A stretch of 64,000 nt of DNA from assembly GCF_900128505.1 (NCBI RefSeq), contig NZ_LT669939.1, positions 55,538 to 119,537 of the forward strand. The letters run 5' to 3'. Source of the stretch: Parabacteroides timonensis. Lineage in GTDB: Bacteria; Bacteroidota; Bacteroidia; Bacteroidales; Tannerellaceae. The notes under the pieces are model-generated. The model ran no database searches, was not told where the DNA came from, and saw only the letters and a program-made list of their open reading frames with translations. The first letter of the stretch is position 1. Every line of letters begins with the position of its first letter. This document shows positions 32,418 to 42,075 of the stretch, one piece after another. The position numbers were made by a program, and so were the translations under genes.

Positions 32418-33611
32418 ATGGATACAGCAAGTGACAAAGCATTACAGCGTTTCGCCGAACTGATGATCGAGAAGATAAAGCAGGTGGAAGATAACTGGCA
32501 GAAGCCTTGGTTCGGGATAAATGGTGGGGGACTTCCGCAAAATATCGAGGGAAGAACCTACAACGGAGTAAATTCCTTCATGTTGTTTCTACTTTCGGAA
32601 AAAGAGCAGTACAGCCTGCCGGTCTATATGACCTTCATGCAAGCCAAGGACAGCGGCCTTAACATACTGAAAGGAGAAAAGTCATTCCCGGTCATTTACT
32701 GGAATTTCTCAGTAAGAGACAAGAACGGAAAGAAAATACCTTTCGACGTATATAAGAACCTGGATAAAAACGAGCAGCAGGAATATAAGGTCACGCCGTT
32801 TCTGAAGACATACAATGTGTTCAACGTACAGCAGACCAATCTTCAGGAAACGAAACCGGAAAAATGGGAAGCATTGAAGGAGCAATTCAAGATACCGGCC
32901 ATCAAGGATGAGCAAGGGATGCTCACCGTGCCTCTGATTGATGCGATGGTACGGGAACAGCAATGGATCTGCCCCATTTATTCCAAGGAAGGAAATAGTG
33001 CTTACCATGCAAGGGGAGAAGATAACCATATCGTCGTACCACTGAAGGGGCAGTTTAAGGACGGAGAGAATTTCTACTCCACACTACTTCATGAGATGGC
33101 GCACTCGACTGGGGAGCCTGAACATCTGAACCGGGAAAAAGGCGTGATTTTCGGAGACAAGCAATATGCCAAAGAGGAACTGGTTGCCGAACTCACCTCC
33201 GCTACCGTCGGGCAAAGCCTGGGAATATCCACCTATATCCGGGAAGAGAATGCCATGTATCTGAAGAACTGGCTGGGAGCCTTGAAAGAAGATCCCAAAT
33301 TCATCTATAACATCCTTGCCGATGTAGGTAAAGCCAGTAATATGATCCAGGAACACGCCTCACGGATGGAACAGTACCTCACACCGGAGGAACGGTTTAC
33401 GCTGGCCGTCCTGCAAGACAACCGTCCGGTATTGGAGCAGATGAAGAATGAAGGTTTTATTCCTTCATCCCGGCAATTGGAAAGCCTCGCCGCCAACCAT
33501 CCCACGGCAAGCAACCTTGAAACACTATACGGCACTTTCGGCATTTCGCTGCCTGTCATGGAAGCGGAACCGGCCATGAAAAATACGGATGAGCCACAGC
33601 TCGGATTATAA
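32418..33611 (+). CDS. ArdC-like antirestriction protein (ssDNA-binding domain plus zincin)
   Basis: 397 residues. N-terminal ArdC-type domain (WQKPWFGINGGGLPQNIEGR, YNGVNSFML) followed by a metallopeptidase-like domain with zinc ligands HEMAH (about 226-230) and a downstream Glu in EELVAELTSA. ArdC proteins enter the recipient with the transferred strand and protect it from restriction. The last 60 residues (VLEQMKNEGFIPSSRQLESL) carry the module also seen in the upstream protein and in the decayed HipA, which is not a usual part of ArdC. Confidence 0.86.
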   Translation: MDTASDKALQRFAELMIEKIKQVEDNWQKPWFGINGGGLPQNIEGRTYNGVNSFMLFLLSEKEQYSLPVYMTFMQAKDSGLNILKGEKSFPVIYWNFSVRDKNGKKIPFDVYKNLDKNEQQEYKVTPFLKTYNVFNVQQTNLQETKPEKWEALKEQFKIPAIKDEQGMLTVPLIDAMVREQQWICPIYSKEGNSAYHARGEDNHIVVPLKGQFKDGENFYSTLLHEMAHSTGEPEHLNREKGVIFGDKQYAKEELVAELTSATVGQSLGISTYIREENAMYLKNWLGALKEDPKFIYNILADVGKASNMIQEHASRMEQYLTPEERFTLAVLQDNRPVLEQMKNEGFIPSSRQLESLAANHPTASNLETLYGTFGISLPVMEAEPAMKNTDEPQLGL

Positions 33612-33630
33612 ACTTTTAAAAACCATCATT

Positions 33631-33972
33631 ATGTTTACAGGACAAATTATCGGTTATGTCGGTGCGGATGCCCGGCAGAACAAGAACGGGAAAGGATTCA
33701 ACTTCCATGTATCCACCAAGTACAAGAACGTGAACAACGAGGAACAGACCCTATGGGTATGCTGCTTCGTAAATTACGAGAGTAAGGTCTTTGAGTATCT
33801 GAAAAAAGGGACACAGGTATATGTCTGCGGCGATGTGTATGCCGATGTATTCCAGAAGGATGACGGTAGCCACATTCCATCCGTCAGCCTGACCGTCTCA
33901 CGCATTGAGCTACTGGGAAAGGCTGAGAAAAAAGAGAACGGCGACGGAACGGCAACCGGACAACCCCAATAA
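33631..33972 (+). CDS. ssb: OB-fold single-strand-binding protein
   Basis: 113 residues from ATG 33631 (MFTGQIIGYVGADARQNKNG); the ORF upstream start at 33589 lies within the ardC-like gene. The arrangement of strands (VGADARQ, FNFHVSTKYK, TLWVCCFVN, YLKKGTQVYVCGDVYA) matches SSB/PriB-like OB folds; there is no acidic SSB tail. It may coat the incoming strand. A second, different SSB gene lies at 42076-42471. Confidence 0.78.
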   Translation: MFTGQIIGYVGADARQNKNGKGFNFHVSTKYKNVNNEEQTLWVCCFVNYESKVFEYLKKGTQVYVCGDVYADVFQKDDGSHIPSVSLTVSRIELLGKAEKKENGDGTATGQPQ

Positions 33973-33983
33973 CTGCAACGGCC

Positions 33984-35930
33984 ATGGAAAGAGAGAAGAA
34001 AGACCTGTCATTCATCCTGATCCTGCTATCCACGCTCATCGGGACAGCCGTACTGTTTCAGTGGGCTATCGTTACGGGATTATACGCTCCACTACGTAAT
34101 CCGGCCATGTGGGAAAGGCTGATGGAAAAGGATGCCCTATTCCGGTTTCTCTACGTCATCCTGATCGGCGGTCTTGCTTTTCTCTTCCCGGTAGGCAAGG
34201 TGAAAGACGAAAACAAGAAATGGGTTTACACCAGTATGACATTGGTTTCGGCATCCATGCTGGTTATCGGATTCAGCCGGTTATCAGCGTGGTATAACCT
34301 ATTTGTGTTTCCTACTGTGTTTGTGGCATACACGCTGCTTGTCATCAAGACTCTGCCTTATTTCATCCGGCGCCATGCCCAATCCGATGACAGCATTTTC
34401 GGGTTAAGCCGGGAAGAATCAGCTTTCTACTTCCGCTTTGAGACCGCCTCCGGTCCGTTGGTCATCCATAAGCCGCAGCAGAATGTCTATATTGACGGCG
34501 GTCCGGGAAGCGGTAAATCGGAAAGCTGGATCAAGGGAATCATCTATCAGTGTGCCGAGCGCAACTATGCCGGATTCGTGTACGACTGGGAGGGTGATCC
34601 CACCAAGGACAAGTCACCCATCCTCTCACGTATCGCCTACGGAAGCATTGAATACTTCCGGGCTAAAGGAGTGGAGACACCCCGTTTCGCCTATATCAAT
34701 TTCGTGGATATGTCACGCACGGTCAGGGTAAACGTACTCTCTCCGAAATATATGTCAAAGGGTAACGAATCGCTGTTCATCCGTAACATCATCATCACGC
34801 TGATGAAAAATCTGGAAGCCAGTTGGAAAGAAAAAACAGACTTTTGGGCCAACAATGCCATTAACTACGTCTATTCAATCGCCTACAAATGTTTCAAGGA
34901 GAGGGAGCTTGGCATCTGTACGTTGCCCCATGTGATAGCCCTTGCCCTTTCGGACAGCAACCTGGTATTCCATTGGCTGTCGGAAGATCCTGAAATCGCA
35001 TTGAACATGTCCTCGATGCTGACCGCCTGGAAGTTGGGCGCACAACAGCAGACAGCCGGAGCCGTATCATCCGCACAGACTCCGCTGGTACTCCTGAACA
35101 ACAAATACATCTTCTGGGTGTTGTCGCCACTTCCCGAAGAAGAGTTCTCTTTGGATATAACCAACAAGGAACACCCAACGCTGTTATGCGTAGGCAATGC
35201 GCCCACCATCAAGGAGGCCGTATCTCCCGCCATTTCCTGCATCGGCAGCGTACTGATGTCGCAGATGAACAATCCCGGCAAAGCAACCAGCGTATTCATG
35301 GTCGATGAATTTCCGACCATCCTGTTACAAGGCATCGACACCTTCATCGGTACCGCCCGGAAACACAATGTCGCCACCATCCTTGCCGTCCAGGACTTCA
35401 ACCAAGCGGTCAGGGACTATGGAGAGAAGAGTGCCAACATCCTGAAAGCCTCTTGCGGGACACAAGCCTACGGCATGACCGGAAACGAGAAGACGGCCAA
35501 GGACATCGAGAACCTGCTTGGCGAGAAGAAAGAGGCACAGGAATCCTATTCCCACCAGACAAGTGGAAGCGGCAGCGTAACGGAAAGCCTGCAAAAAGAA
35601 AAGGTCTTAAAGGCAAGGGACATTGCCGGGCAAGCAGCCGGGCACTTCATCGGCAAGATTGCCGGAGGTAAGCCGCCATTCTTCAACGTGCAGATGGATA
35701 TGTGCCGTTTTGAAGAGAAGGAGATACCCCGTTTCTCCTTGCCAGTCAAACTGGGCAACGGCAAAGAAAAGATGGAACTGGAAATCCTGGAAGAGATTAT
35801 CCAGCAGAACTACATTAAAATCATTGAAGATGTCAACGCTATCCTTAAAAAGATAGAGGACAAATTAAAGGAAAAGTCAGCAGTTCCGGCAGCCGGGACA
35901 CATAAGACAGAACAAAAAATCATCCGATAA
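33984..35930 (+). CDS. virD4: Type IV coupling protein (VirD4/TraG family)
   Basis: 648 residues: N-terminal membrane helices (about 9-32, 50-70, 78-95), then an ATPase domain with Walker A DGGPGSGKSESW (about 171-182) and Walker B SVFMVDEFPTIL (about 436-447). It recruits the relaxase-DNA complex to the channel and pumps it. Its length is as expected. It sits 11 bp after the SSB gene. Confidence 0.92.
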   Translation: MEREKKDLSFILILLSTLIGTAVLFQWAIVTGLYAPLRNPAMWERLMEKDALFRFLYVILIGGLAFLFPVGKVKDENKKWVYTSMTLVSASMLVIGFSRLSAWYNLFVFPTVFVAYTLLVIKTLPYFIRRHAQSDDSIFGLSREESAFYFRFETASGPLVIHKPQQNVYIDGGPGSGKSESWIKGIIYQCAERNYAGFVYDWEGDPTKDKSPILSRIAYGSIEYFRAKGVETPRFAYINFVDMSRTVRVNVLSPKYMSKGNESLFIRNIIITLMKNLEASWKEKTDFWANNAINYVYSIAYKCFKERELGICTLPHVIALALSDSNLVFHWLSEDPEIALNMSSMLTAWKLGAQQQTAGAVSSAQTPLVLLNNKYIFWVLSPLPEEEFSLDITNKEHPTLLCVGNAPTIKEAVSPAISCIGSVLMSQMNNPGKATSVFMVDEFPTILLQGIDTFIGTARKHNVATILAVQDFNQAVRDYGEKSANILKASCGTQAYGMTGNEKTAKDIENLLGEKKEAQESYSHQTSGSGSVTESLQKEKVLKARDIAGQAAGHFIGKIAGGKPPFFNVQMDMCRFEEKEIPRFSLPVKLGNGKEKMELEILEEIIQQNYIKIIEDVNAILKKIEDKLKEKSAVPAAGTHKTEQKIIR

Positions 35931-35952
35931 CATTCAACAAAAGAATCCTACC

Positions 35953-36372
35953 ATGAGAAAAATCCATTCATTATTAGTGGCAGCCTGCTTATTGGCGGCT
36001 TCATGCAATAGAGAGGAAATCCAACCGGAAACAGACAAAGCCGGTATGTATCACATCACCGTAGCCGTAACCGGCACCTCACCTAAAGGCTGTGTACATA
36101 TATATAATCTTGACGGCGTGAAATTCAGGAACGAACGCACCGGCACCTCCGCATTTTCCGTAGATGAGACCTTCACCGATAAAGTGAAATACAGTACGGA
36201 AAAGCCGGTCAGCCAAATTACCGTGCAAGGCATCCTCTATTCCAAAGAGAACGCAACCATCACCCTGCGAGTAAAGAAAGACGGTGAAAGCGTGTTCAAC
36301 CAGAGTAAACAGTTAGAGGCCGTTCCCGGTATAGACACTACTGTTGATTTGGTTTACAGTACAATAAAATAA
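35953..36372 (+). CDS. Lipoprotein of the transfer operon
   Basis: 139 residues with a lipobox (LLAASCN) after the signal peptide; the mature part is beta-rich (MYHITVAVTGTSPKGCVHIY). Family not recognised. It may help in surface exclusion or channel assembly; position is the only evidence. Confidence 0.68.
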   Translation: MRKIHSLLVAACLLAASCNREEIQPETDKAGMYHITVAVTGTSPKGCVHIYNLDGVKFRNERTGTSAFSVDETFTDKVKYSTEKPVSQITVQGILYSKENATITLRVKKDGESVFNQSKQLEAVPGIDTTVDLVYSTIK

Positions 36373-36429
36373 AAAGTAACCATATTAAAAAATCAGGTAT
36401 TTTCTCTTTTACATTTGAACAGGTTTTAT

Positions 36430-36460
36430 TATCTTTGTGAAAGATAATCTTTCTCACTTA
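36430..36460 (+). promoter_or_regulatory. Promoter and palindrome before the AAA ATPase gene
   Basis: -7 box TATCTTTG at 36430-36437 is followed at once by the palindrome GAAAGATAATCTTTC (36440-36454), positioned as an operator at the transcription start. It suggests the next gene is separately regulated cargo. Confidence 0.5.
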
Positions 36461-36479
36461 TAAAACAAAACTAACATAG

Positions 36480-37868
36480 ATGAAGTTCAAGCAATTTATA
36501 GACAGACAGGATTCTTTGAAGAGATTGCGCAATGCTCTTTTAAGAACATCCCCCCAGTTTCTTGTCATATACGGCAGAAGACGTATCGGTAAATCCACGC
36601 TCATTAAAAAGATCATGCAAGACAAGGATGTCTATTTTCTGAGTGACCAAACGAATGAGGCCAACCAACGAGCCTTGTTTGCCAAAGCTATCGCCTACAG
36701 CATACCTCGATTTGATAAGGTCGTTTATCCTGATTGGGAAACACTACTATTGGAACTAAACGACAGGCTATCTGAACGTATATCCGTTTGTCTGGACGAA
36801 TTTCCTTATATGGTTAAAAGTTGTGCTTCATTACCTTCTGTTATCCAGAAGTTGCTTAATGGAAAGACGCTCAAATATGACCTGATTATTTGCGGATCAT
36901 CGCAACAACTCATGCAAGGATATGTATTGGACAAAAGAGAGCCTCTATACGGATTGGCAGATGAAATTATCAAACTGCCTCCAATTCCTGTGTCCTACAT
37001 CGGCCAAGCTTTAAATGTAAACACAATTGCCGCAGTAGAAGAATATTCCATCTGGGGTGGCATTCCTCGTTACTGGGAGTTACGTGCAGATTATCCAGAT
37101 ATGGACACTGCCATACGGGAATTGGTTTTAGATACCAAAGGCATATTGGCCGAAGAACCGCAACGACTTCTTCGGGACGATTTACGGGATACAATACAAA
37201 CCTCCACCATCCTTTCCATCATCGGAAATGGGGTCAACCGCATAACTGAAATTGCATCAAGAGCGGGAAAAGAAGCAACTCAGATATCCGAGCCTCTGAG
37301 TAAACTACGAAAATTAGGTTATATAAAACGTGAGATACCTTTCGGCGAAAGTGAGAAAAAGAGCAAAAAAGGTATCTATCGCATCAATGACAATATGTTA
37401 CAGTTCTATTATCGTTTCATCGCTCCACACCGTTCTATCTTGGAATTAAGGCGTATCGATACCGTCATGCACCTCATTAACGCACAATTTACCCAACATG
37501 TAGGTGACTGTTGGGAGCATCTTTGCCGACAATATATAAGTGGCAACGAGATTGACGGTATTGTCTATAATATCGCCTACAAATGGTGGGGAAAAATATT
37601 TCCTGAAGGCAACAAAGAGGGGACAATGATAGAATTGGATGTTGTTGCAGAATCATTCGACAAGAAACATATACTCATTGGAGAATGTAAATGGACGAAC
37701 AAAGAAGATGCTCAACGATTAGCCTGGACTCTATCAGAGAAAGCTGCCCATCTTCCGTTTATCAAAGACGGTCAAGAAGTACATCTCGTCCTTTTTCTAA
37801 AGCAAGAACCAGAACATCAGGAATCAATCCGATACTTTCTTCCAGAAGATATTATAGAAACCATCTAA
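36480..37868 (+). CDS. AAA ATPase with DUF234-type nuclease-like C-terminus
   Basis: 462 residues. N-terminal STAND/AAA-like domain with Walker A YGRRRIGKSTLIKK (about 32-45) and Walker B ISVCLDEFPYM; winged-helix part ATQISEPLSKLRKLGYIKRE; C-terminus with MIELDVVAES and ILIGECKWTN, a D-ExK arrangement as in DUF234 and PD-(D/E)XK nucleases. This is the archaeal-type ATPase family, common in Bacteroidetes, of uncertain role (defence or toxin-like functions have been proposed). It has its own promoter and a lower GC content than its neighbours, so it looks inserted in the transfer operon. Confidence 0.85.
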   Translation: MKFKQFIDRQDSLKRLRNALLRTSPQFLVIYGRRRIGKSTLIKKIMQDKDVYFLSDQTNEANQRALFAKAIAYSIPRFDKVVYPDWETLLLELNDRLSERISVCLDEFPYMVKSCASLPSVIQKLLNGKTLKYDLIICGSSQQLMQGYVLDKREPLYGLADEIIKLPPIPVSYIGQALNVNTIAAVEEYSIWGGIPRYWELRADYPDMDTAIRELVLDTKGILAEEPQRLLRDDLRDTIQTSTILSIIGNGVNRITEIASRAGKEATQISEPLSKLRKLGYIKREIPFGESEKKSKKGIYRINDNMLQFYYRFIAPHRSILELRRIDTVMHLINAQFTQHVGDCWEHLCRQYISGNEIDGIVYNIAYKWWGKIFPEGNKEGTMIELDVVAESFDKKHILIGECKWTNKEDAQRLAWTLSEKAAHLPFIKDGQEVHLVLFLKQEPEHQESIRYFLPEDIIETI

Positions 37869-37879
37869 CAATCAATCGT

Positions 37880-38905
37880 ATGAAAGTCGATTTCAATCAG
37901 ATAAAAACAACCATTTCTCTGCCCGATTTCCTGCTGGAGCTGGGATGGAAAATCGTGGAAGGCTCTTCCAACTCCTGTCCCAAAATGAGCAACGGAACGC
38001 ATACCATCGTCATCAAGCGGAACTCGCAGAACCAATATACTTATTGGGACGTGCATAGCGACAGCGTGCGTGGCCGAAGCATCATGGATCTGATGCAGGA
38101 ACATCTACTTGAAACAACCGGAAAAATGCCGACCTTGCGCAAGGTGGGAGAGATCCTTCAGAACTACATCAACACCAACCGCATCACGACACCCGAAAAA
38201 AGCCGGTATGAAGTCGGTAGCACAAGCATGGGAACGGACGAACTGCATTTCTACCTACGCCAACTGCAAACTTACAAAGGAAACTATCTCTCAAAAAGAG
38301 GTATATTGAAAGAAAGCATCGAAAGCCGGTTCTTCAAAGACACTTTCTTTATCCGTGAAGTAAAGAACAAAGGGAGTGTTTACCGAAACGTGTGTATCAA
38401 GATGTACAATGAAAACGGTGTACAAGCCATTTCACAGCGGAATGAGGCGTTCAAGGGTATTCTCGGTGGCAAGTTCGACTGTCTGGCAACCAGCAACCAT
38501 GACAAAAGCCGCCCGATAGACATTCTATACATCGGGGAGTCATTTATCGACTGTATCTCCCACTATCAGCTATGTCATTCCGGAAGCGACCTCAATCTCG
38601 TATATGTATCTACGGAAGGGACATTCACGGAAGGACAAATGAGGCTATTACGCCTGATTCTTGACAAGAACCAGGTAAAGGAGCTTCGGAGCATCTTTGA
38701 CAACGACAAGCAAGGACACAAATACACCCTATGGCTGCATCGTTACTTTCATGGCGATACGACTGATGTCGAAAGCCTGAGCAACGATGAACTCCGTAAC
38801 AAGGTACAGGAACTGAAGAACGTCGAACTTTCGGAAAACAAGGATTGGAACGATGATTTGAAAGTCTCGTGTGGTATCTATACCTCCACGGATGGCGGCC
38901 AGTAA
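37880..38905 (+). CDS. Toprim/DUF3991-type primase-like protein
   Basis: 341 residues from ATG 37880 (MKVDFNQIKTTISLPDFLLE). Toprim motifs: YIGESFIDCIS (glutamate) and SIFDNDKQGH (DxD). The N-terminal region resembles the zinc-finger part of plasmid primases but only one clear cysteine is present, so metal binding may be lost. Likely primes the complementary strand in the recipient (TraP-like). It follows the AAA ATPase by 11 bp. Confidence 0.8.
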   Translation: MKVDFNQIKTTISLPDFLLELGWKIVEGSSNSCPKMSNGTHTIVIKRNSQNQYTYWDVHSDSVRGRSIMDLMQEHLLETTGKMPTLRKVGEILQNYINTNRITTPEKSRYEVGSTSMGTDELHFYLRQLQTYKGNYLSKRGILKESIESRFFKDTFFIREVKNKGSVYRNVCIKMYNENGVQAISQRNEAFKGILGGKFDCLATSNHDKSRPIDILYIGESFIDCISHYQLCHSGSDLNLVYVSTEGTFTEGQMRLLRLILDKNQVKELRSIFDNDKQGHKYTLWLHRYFHGDTTDVESLSNDELRNKVQELKNVELSENKDWNDDLKVSCGIYTSTDGGQ

Positions 38906-38959
38906 CCTCATAGATTTGCTCAATCACATAAATACGACAACCAATAAAATCAGGTCAAT

Positions 38960-39445
38960 ATGAATATCAAGCACTTATTTTTTTGTATGCTGCTCATTGC
39001 CTTTTCCTCATGCAGCAAACCCGGCTATGAGAAAGCCATTGCAGAATGGGTTCAGACAGATTCCCACGGCACCTGGACGGATTTAAAGTTTGAACTACTG
39101 AAAGTGTTGGAAACAGAAGATGTCACCGTATCGGACAGCCTGCGCCACTTGAACAACAAAAGCGCACAATTATCCGCTGTCATACAAAAAGCGGAAAGTC
39201 CCCGTACCTTATTCAAACCCTCCTTTTCCGCCTATATGGAAGCTGAGAAAAGCATGAAAGAAACGGAGGCCATGAAAGCCATGTACCTGAACCGTGACAG
39301 TGCTGAAGTTATCGGCAAGATATTGAAATGCAGGTATGCCATCGTCCAACCACATTCAGGGGTGCAGCAGAAAAAAACGGGTTCTTTCCTATTGTCCCCC
39401 GACATGGAAAAATGTATCGGAAAACTAAAGCCTGCAAGCAAATAA
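38960..39445 (+). CDS. Lipoprotein at the end of the transfer operon
   Basis: 161 residues: signal peptide with lipobox (LIAFSSCSK), helical mature part. Not recognised. It is the last gene before a double terminator, so probably the end of the operon. Confidence 0.65.
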   Translation: MNIKHLFFCMLLIAFSSCSKPGYEKAIAEWVQTDSHGTWTDLKFELLKVLETEDVTVSDSLRHLNNKSAQLSAVIQKAESPRTLFKPSFSAYMEAEKSMKETEAMKAMYLNRDSAEVIGKILKCRYAIVQPHSGVQQKKTGSFLLSPDMEKCIGKLKPASK

Positions 39446-39483
39446 TCCGAGCGTAACGGTGTGTAGCGGCAACGTTTTTTTTG

Positions 39484-39537
39484 GTTCTTTTTTGGGCGTG
39501 TTCCAAAAAAGAACTCCCACACATCCGAATGTGTGGG
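39484..39537. terminator. Double hairpin between convergent operons
   Basis: GTTCTTTTTTGG (39484-39495) pairs exactly with CCAAAAAAGAAC (39503-39514); CCCACACAT (39516-39524) pairs exactly with ATGTGTGGG (39529-39537). It lies between the plus-strand transfer operon and the minus-strand PcfJ gene, so it can stop both. Confidence 0.8.
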
Positions 39538-39544
39538 CTATTCA

Positions 39545-40793
39545 CTATACAGCCATCCTTTCCCTTATCAACGGAATATTATCCCGTACCAAACTCAGAA
39601 TCCGGTCATGATAGGCTGATAATAGGTTAGACTTTCCACGGCACTGGCACACCTCCATCCTGCTAAGTGAAAACTCCACCGTTTCCATGCGCTTTCCATC
39701 CACCGTTGCCGACATTACCAACGAATCTTCCCTCTTATAATAGGCGTTGGTGAATACACAATGATGCAGTAACTTTCCCTCTTTGTAAAAGTCCGAAAGG
39801 CTTTCCAATACCCGAACCATAATATTTCCATCCGCAAACGAAAGATTAAAGAAACGTGATTTGGCAGCAATATAGTCTTTTTTCATCCTTTTCAGAATAT
39901 TTTTTCTTACATTTCCCCATCACCCAATCATGCGCTTCTTCTACATTCAACGGACACAAATAATGAGGATTCCTCGCATCTAATTTATTTTCTATCAGCA
40001 TATCCACATAGTCCAACCACAAGTCTGCATCATGTATCACATAGTTATGCCGTAAACAGATTCTTATGTACGCCCAATACTTATCCATGCAGGATTTTCT
40101 TTTTAAAAAACTCAAGAACAAATTTATTTGTCCTGACTTATATAATATTTCCATCCGATTATCAGTCAATAATGTCTTAAAGAAGGAACTCGGACAAATA
40201 TCATGAAAGACTCCCTTAAATCCATTCCTCGTAAGTTCGGGTATCACTTTCATTCTCGGACAGATAACTGCCGGGCAAATATCATAAATATGGTCATGAT
40301 GCACATTCCGCTTACGCAATTCTAAAGAACTTCCATATATCCATGCATCGTAATAAAATATAGACATGCCCCGTAGCAAAGACAGCGTTTCTGCCTTGCC
40401 CTCTTTATTCATCCAACACTGTACCGCCTCAATTATATAGTAATTAGCTGGAGACCCTTTTTCCAGCCGGCAGTCCACCATAAAAAAACGGATAACTTGA
40501 TATTGCTTGTATGTAGTTACCACACAAAAATATTCTTTATATATAGCCGTCCTTTTCCTGTTATCCTCCGATTTCAGATTCATGCCGCAATGAGGACATT
40601 TACAGTCTTTCTTATCTCCTTTATCCAGCCATGTATGTCCACACTCCAAGCAATAACAATACCCTTTTGCATCACGCTTGAAGTAATGCACAAAACAATG
40701 CTTATAAGCATAATGCTTTTGAGCCTCTGAGATGGGAGTCAACTTTCTGCTTCCATTCACGATTTCCATTTGTAATTTTGTCTTGGGTTTCAT
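39545..40793 (-). pseudogene. pcfJ: PcfJ-like protein, frameshifted
   Basis: The first 300 residues (with Cys clusters CYCLECGHTW and CKCPHCGMNL, a probable zinc ribbon) and the last 110 (LHHCVFTNAYYKREDSLVMS, FSLSRMEVCQCRGKSN) are both typical of PcfJ proteins. They lie in different frames joined at an A6 run (39878-39883 region); one A fewer gives EKDYIAAKS continuously. PcfJ is found in conjugative plasmids; function unknown. Either decayed or a homopolymer error. Confidence 0.78.
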
Positions 40794-40794
40794 A

Positions 40795-41206
40795 TCAAAA
40801 AAGAGTTAACTGGATTTGTACTTCGGTATTGTTCTCACGTTTGGCTTGTTGACGCTTCTTCAACTTTGCCAATTCTTCCTCCTGCAATTTTTTGATAGCA
40901 GCCTCACGAGCCGCTTTCTTTTCTTCCTCTGACAATTCAACATGATGATTTACGACTACATTACATTTTAATGGGCTACCCACCTCAATATTATCTTCCT
41001 GATAATAGTGCAACGCCATACCAAAAATTTCATCATCACTAAAACCACAGCAACCACTTTTCTTCACTTGGTTTAAAATATTAGGTAATGCAATTATCTA
41101 TATTCTTTGTAGGTTTTTGATAGACTGGAGCAAACAGACTATCCACCGCTGCCATATTATCAAGGTATGCCTTGATGGTACTTTTAAATTGTTCTGACAC
41201 TTTCAT
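40795..41206 (-). pseudogene. pcfK: PcfK-like protein, frameshifted
   Basis: Starting at ATG 41206: MKVSEQFKSTIKAYLDNMAA, then a TAA arises in ITYILNQV because of one extra base near 41078; after it the frame ending at 40795 continues (FSDDEIFGMALHYYQEDNIE, a PcfK hallmark, and a charged Glu/Lys/Ala tail). PcfK normally precedes PcfJ, as here. The remaining downstream frame of 90 codons also has its own ATG. Confidence 0.68.
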
Positions 41207-41394
41207 AGTATATCATTTTTAGATTTCATTTCACAATAAGCCAATTTCACGAGAAACAAGAAGAATAGGCAAATAAGAGCCAACAACGTAACCGACACAA
41301 CCTTTATCGGACCTGGCGTTATTACCGCTCCGACAAACATAGCCACTGCACAAAGAGCGATGATGACCGAAAAAACAAATTGAATGATTTGCAT
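41203..41394 (-). CDS. Small two-helix membrane protein
   Basis: 63 residues, two hydrophobic helices (IIQFVFSVIIALCAVAMFVG, VVSVTLLALICLFFLFLV). It overlaps the PcfK start by 4 nt (ATGA), so it is the first gene of that operon. Not recognised. Confidence 0.52.
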   Translation of the reverse strand: MQIIQFVFSVIIALCAVAMFVGAVITPGPIKVVSVTLLALICLFFLFLVKLAYCEMKSKNDIL

Positions 41395-41914
41395 ATACTT
41401 CTGCTACTTAGTTTGTTAAACTTCTAATTTTATGCTTCAGCTAGATTTAAAGACCTTTTTTTAAACCCCCTTTCCGGGATGGCCTTTTCTTTCTGCCGAC
41501 TTTTTTTGAACTTTCATGCCCCATCTGAGTTTATGAGCCTTTTTTTTACGGCACACTACAATAAGGAAGGAGGGATTGAGAAAAGTTTTGGACGACAAAA
41601 AATGTTGGAGACAGCGAAGCCGTCCGGCGTTATTTTTTTCGGGACAAAGGGCGAAGGCCGGAACTCTTTCGTATCCATCCACCGAAATAAATTTGCCGTT
41701 CAAAAACAAAGGGTCTCAGAGGGAGCTATGAAAAACGCACATTAGGGGAGGCAGAAAACCAGGAAAAGGGCAGAACGGAAAGTAAAACAAGCCATACGGC
41801 TCTGCTGGCAAAGACGTATTCCTATCTACCTGCCACTTGTGGCAGGGGAAAAGGGTTAACAATGGACTGCCGGGACAAACGGTAAAAGGGCGGGGGTGCA
41901 AGACAGAAGAAGAA
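41395..41914. other. Gene-free stretch upstream of the PcfK operon
   Basis: No supported gene in about 520 bp. Several frames are open but have poor composition. A perfect hairpin CCTGCCAC-TT-GTGGCAGG lies at 41829-41846. The stretch ends where the duplicated element E1 begins. Confidence 0.4.
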
Positions 41915-42036
41915 GGTTGTTTCGGCATGGACGAAGCTCCGGATGATGACTATTGCAATCCTGCCCACGTTTGGAACTTCTCATTCCACTGAAGGGGAGG
42001 GTGGGAAAAAATCTGCGTGAACGCAAAAATGCTCTC
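41915..42036. repeat. Duplicated noncoding element E1, copy a
   Basis: 41915-41982 matches 45331-45398 at about 93 percent (shared stretch GAAGCTCCGGATGATGA; differences are mostly T/C), and 41990-42033 matches 45471-45515 (TGCGTGAACGCAAAAA). The two halves are adjacent here but separated by about 70 bp in the other copy. Both strands have only short frames. Function unknown: a structured RNA, a mobilisation site or a short peptide gene are possible. Confidence 0.72.
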
Positions 42037-42053
42037 GGATATGTAGCAAAAAA

Positions 42054-42072
42054 AAGCGGCACTAGGCCGCTT
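42054..42072 (-). terminator. Terminator of the ssb gene
   Basis: AAGCGGC-ACTAG-GCCGCTT followed, on the minus strand, by a run of eight T. It lies just after the ssb stop. Confidence 0.8.
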
Positions 42073-42075
42073 CAA

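Noticed and set aside
39846..39895. Programmed frameshift in PcfJ at the A6 run
   Set aside because: The heptamer is not in the phase needed for a standard -1 slip (A AAA AAG), and PcfK next to it is also broken, so decay or sequencing error is simpler.
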